DNA of 64,000 nucleotides from Mesotoga prima MesG1.Ag.4.2. Its GTDB lineage: Bacteria; Thermotogota; Thermotogae; Petrotogales; Kosmotogaceae. Positions within the stretch are counted from its first letter, which is position 1. Each line of letters starts with the position of its first letter. The stretch is from positions 2,418,001 through 2,482,000 of the forward strand of contig NC_017934.1 of NCBI RefSeq assembly GCF_000147715.2, in the 5' to 3' direction. Shown here in pieces: positions 63,845 through 64,000 of this stretch. Below the pieces are notes generated by a model, which searched no databases, was not told the origin of the DNA, and saw only the letters and a list, made by a program, of their open reading frames with translations. The translations under genes and the position numbers were made by a program.

Positions 63845-64000
63845 ATTAACACCTCAATTGCTTTGCCGACGCTTTCTTTGAAAGACATAAGAGTGTCAAA
63901 ACGCTTCTCAATAAAGCCCCTTTCAGGTGATGAGTTCAAATGGTTCTTTAGTGTTGATCGAAGATTAGTCTTGGCTTCATTAAGACTGAAAGACTTTGGG
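63841..64000 (-). CDS. C-terminus of a further gene of the type III cas operon (truncated)
   Basis: The last ~52 codons of a gene entering from the right edge: PKSFSLNEAKTNLRSTLKNH, then LNSSPERGFIEKRFDTLMS and FKESVGKAIEVLI, and a stop that overlaps the large-subunit start (ATGA). The sequence is helical and basic; I cannot name the subunit. The overlap shows it belongs to the same operon, so the cas locus continues beyond the window. Confidence 0.75.
   Translation of the reverse strand, partial: PKSFSLNEAKTNLRSTLKNHLNSSPERGFIEKRFDTLMSFKESVGKAIEVLI

Noticed and set aside
1-64000. tRNA, rRNA, integrase, transposase and prophage genes
   Set aside because: None could be recognised on either strand. 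The repeats show no associated transposase, so I do not call insertion sequences.

Overview
The window reads as chromosomal DNA from a mesophilic or moderately thermophilic member of the Thermotogota, most like Mesotoga/Kosmotogaceae. This is inferred from the protein repertoire (family 5 and ribose-type ABC importers, ROK repressor, GH35-type hydrolase, many c-di-GMP proteins), strong GGAGGTG Shine-Dalgarno sites with frequent GTG/TTG starts, and a long CRISPR array whose crRNA handle is ATTGAAAC. No rRNA or tRNA is present to confirm it.

Layout. 1-2000: a truncated isoaspartyl peptidase and two small uncharacterised genes (minus strand). 2003-3013: a tandem repeat made almost entirely of short hairpins. 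3311-4564: a surface lipoprotein. 5856-17018: a signalling locus with a hybrid histidine kinase broken by one frameshift, a REC-PAS-EAL protein, a dCache-HAMP-PAS-GGDEF-HD-GYP protein and, convergent, a PAS-HD-GYP protein with its own C-terminal frameshift. 17491-28131: an exported metallo-beta-lactamase-fold hydrolase, a TetR/radical-SAM pair, two serine hydrolases, a DUF1254/DUF1214 protein, and more copies of the hairpin repeats. 29066-33477: a second, decayed copy of the signalling locus. Its kinase and EAL genes survive only as remnants, its GGDEF-HD-GYP gene is intact, and the convergent HD-GYP gene is reduced to its last ~40 codons.

33603-39275 is a complete oligopeptide-type ABC importer (binding protein, two permeases, two ATPases) with a terminator after the binding-protein gene. 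39585-41613 holds an MFS transporter and an ADP-ribosylglycohydrolase-fold protein. 41983-50333 is a seven-gene carbohydrate operon: ROK repressor, GH35-like beta-galactosidase, an unrecognised protein, a ribose-type ABC importer and a YhfX-like PLP protein. It is headed by palindromes that look like the ROK operators and closed by a strong terminator. 51363-52730 is a DUF234-type AAA ATPase.

53273-58498 is a CRISPR array of 80 repeats by my count, transcribed right to left. Its leader (58499-58672) separates it from a co-oriented, translationally coupled effector operon: Cas10-like large subunit, Cmr4-like, Cmr5-like and another RAMP protein. The large subunit keeps an N-terminal HD motif but has no GGDD motif where the palm domain aligns. 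This points to a type III-C (Csx11-type) complex that probably cannot make cyclic oligoadenylate. No cas1, cas2 or cas6 lies in the window.

The most unusual material is (1) the hairpin-string repeats with a conserved CATCACTTC linker, (2) the GGDD-less type III effector beside a large array, with an in-frame 15-bp tandem repeat in its large subunit, and (3) the duplicated and differentially decayed c-di-GMP locus.
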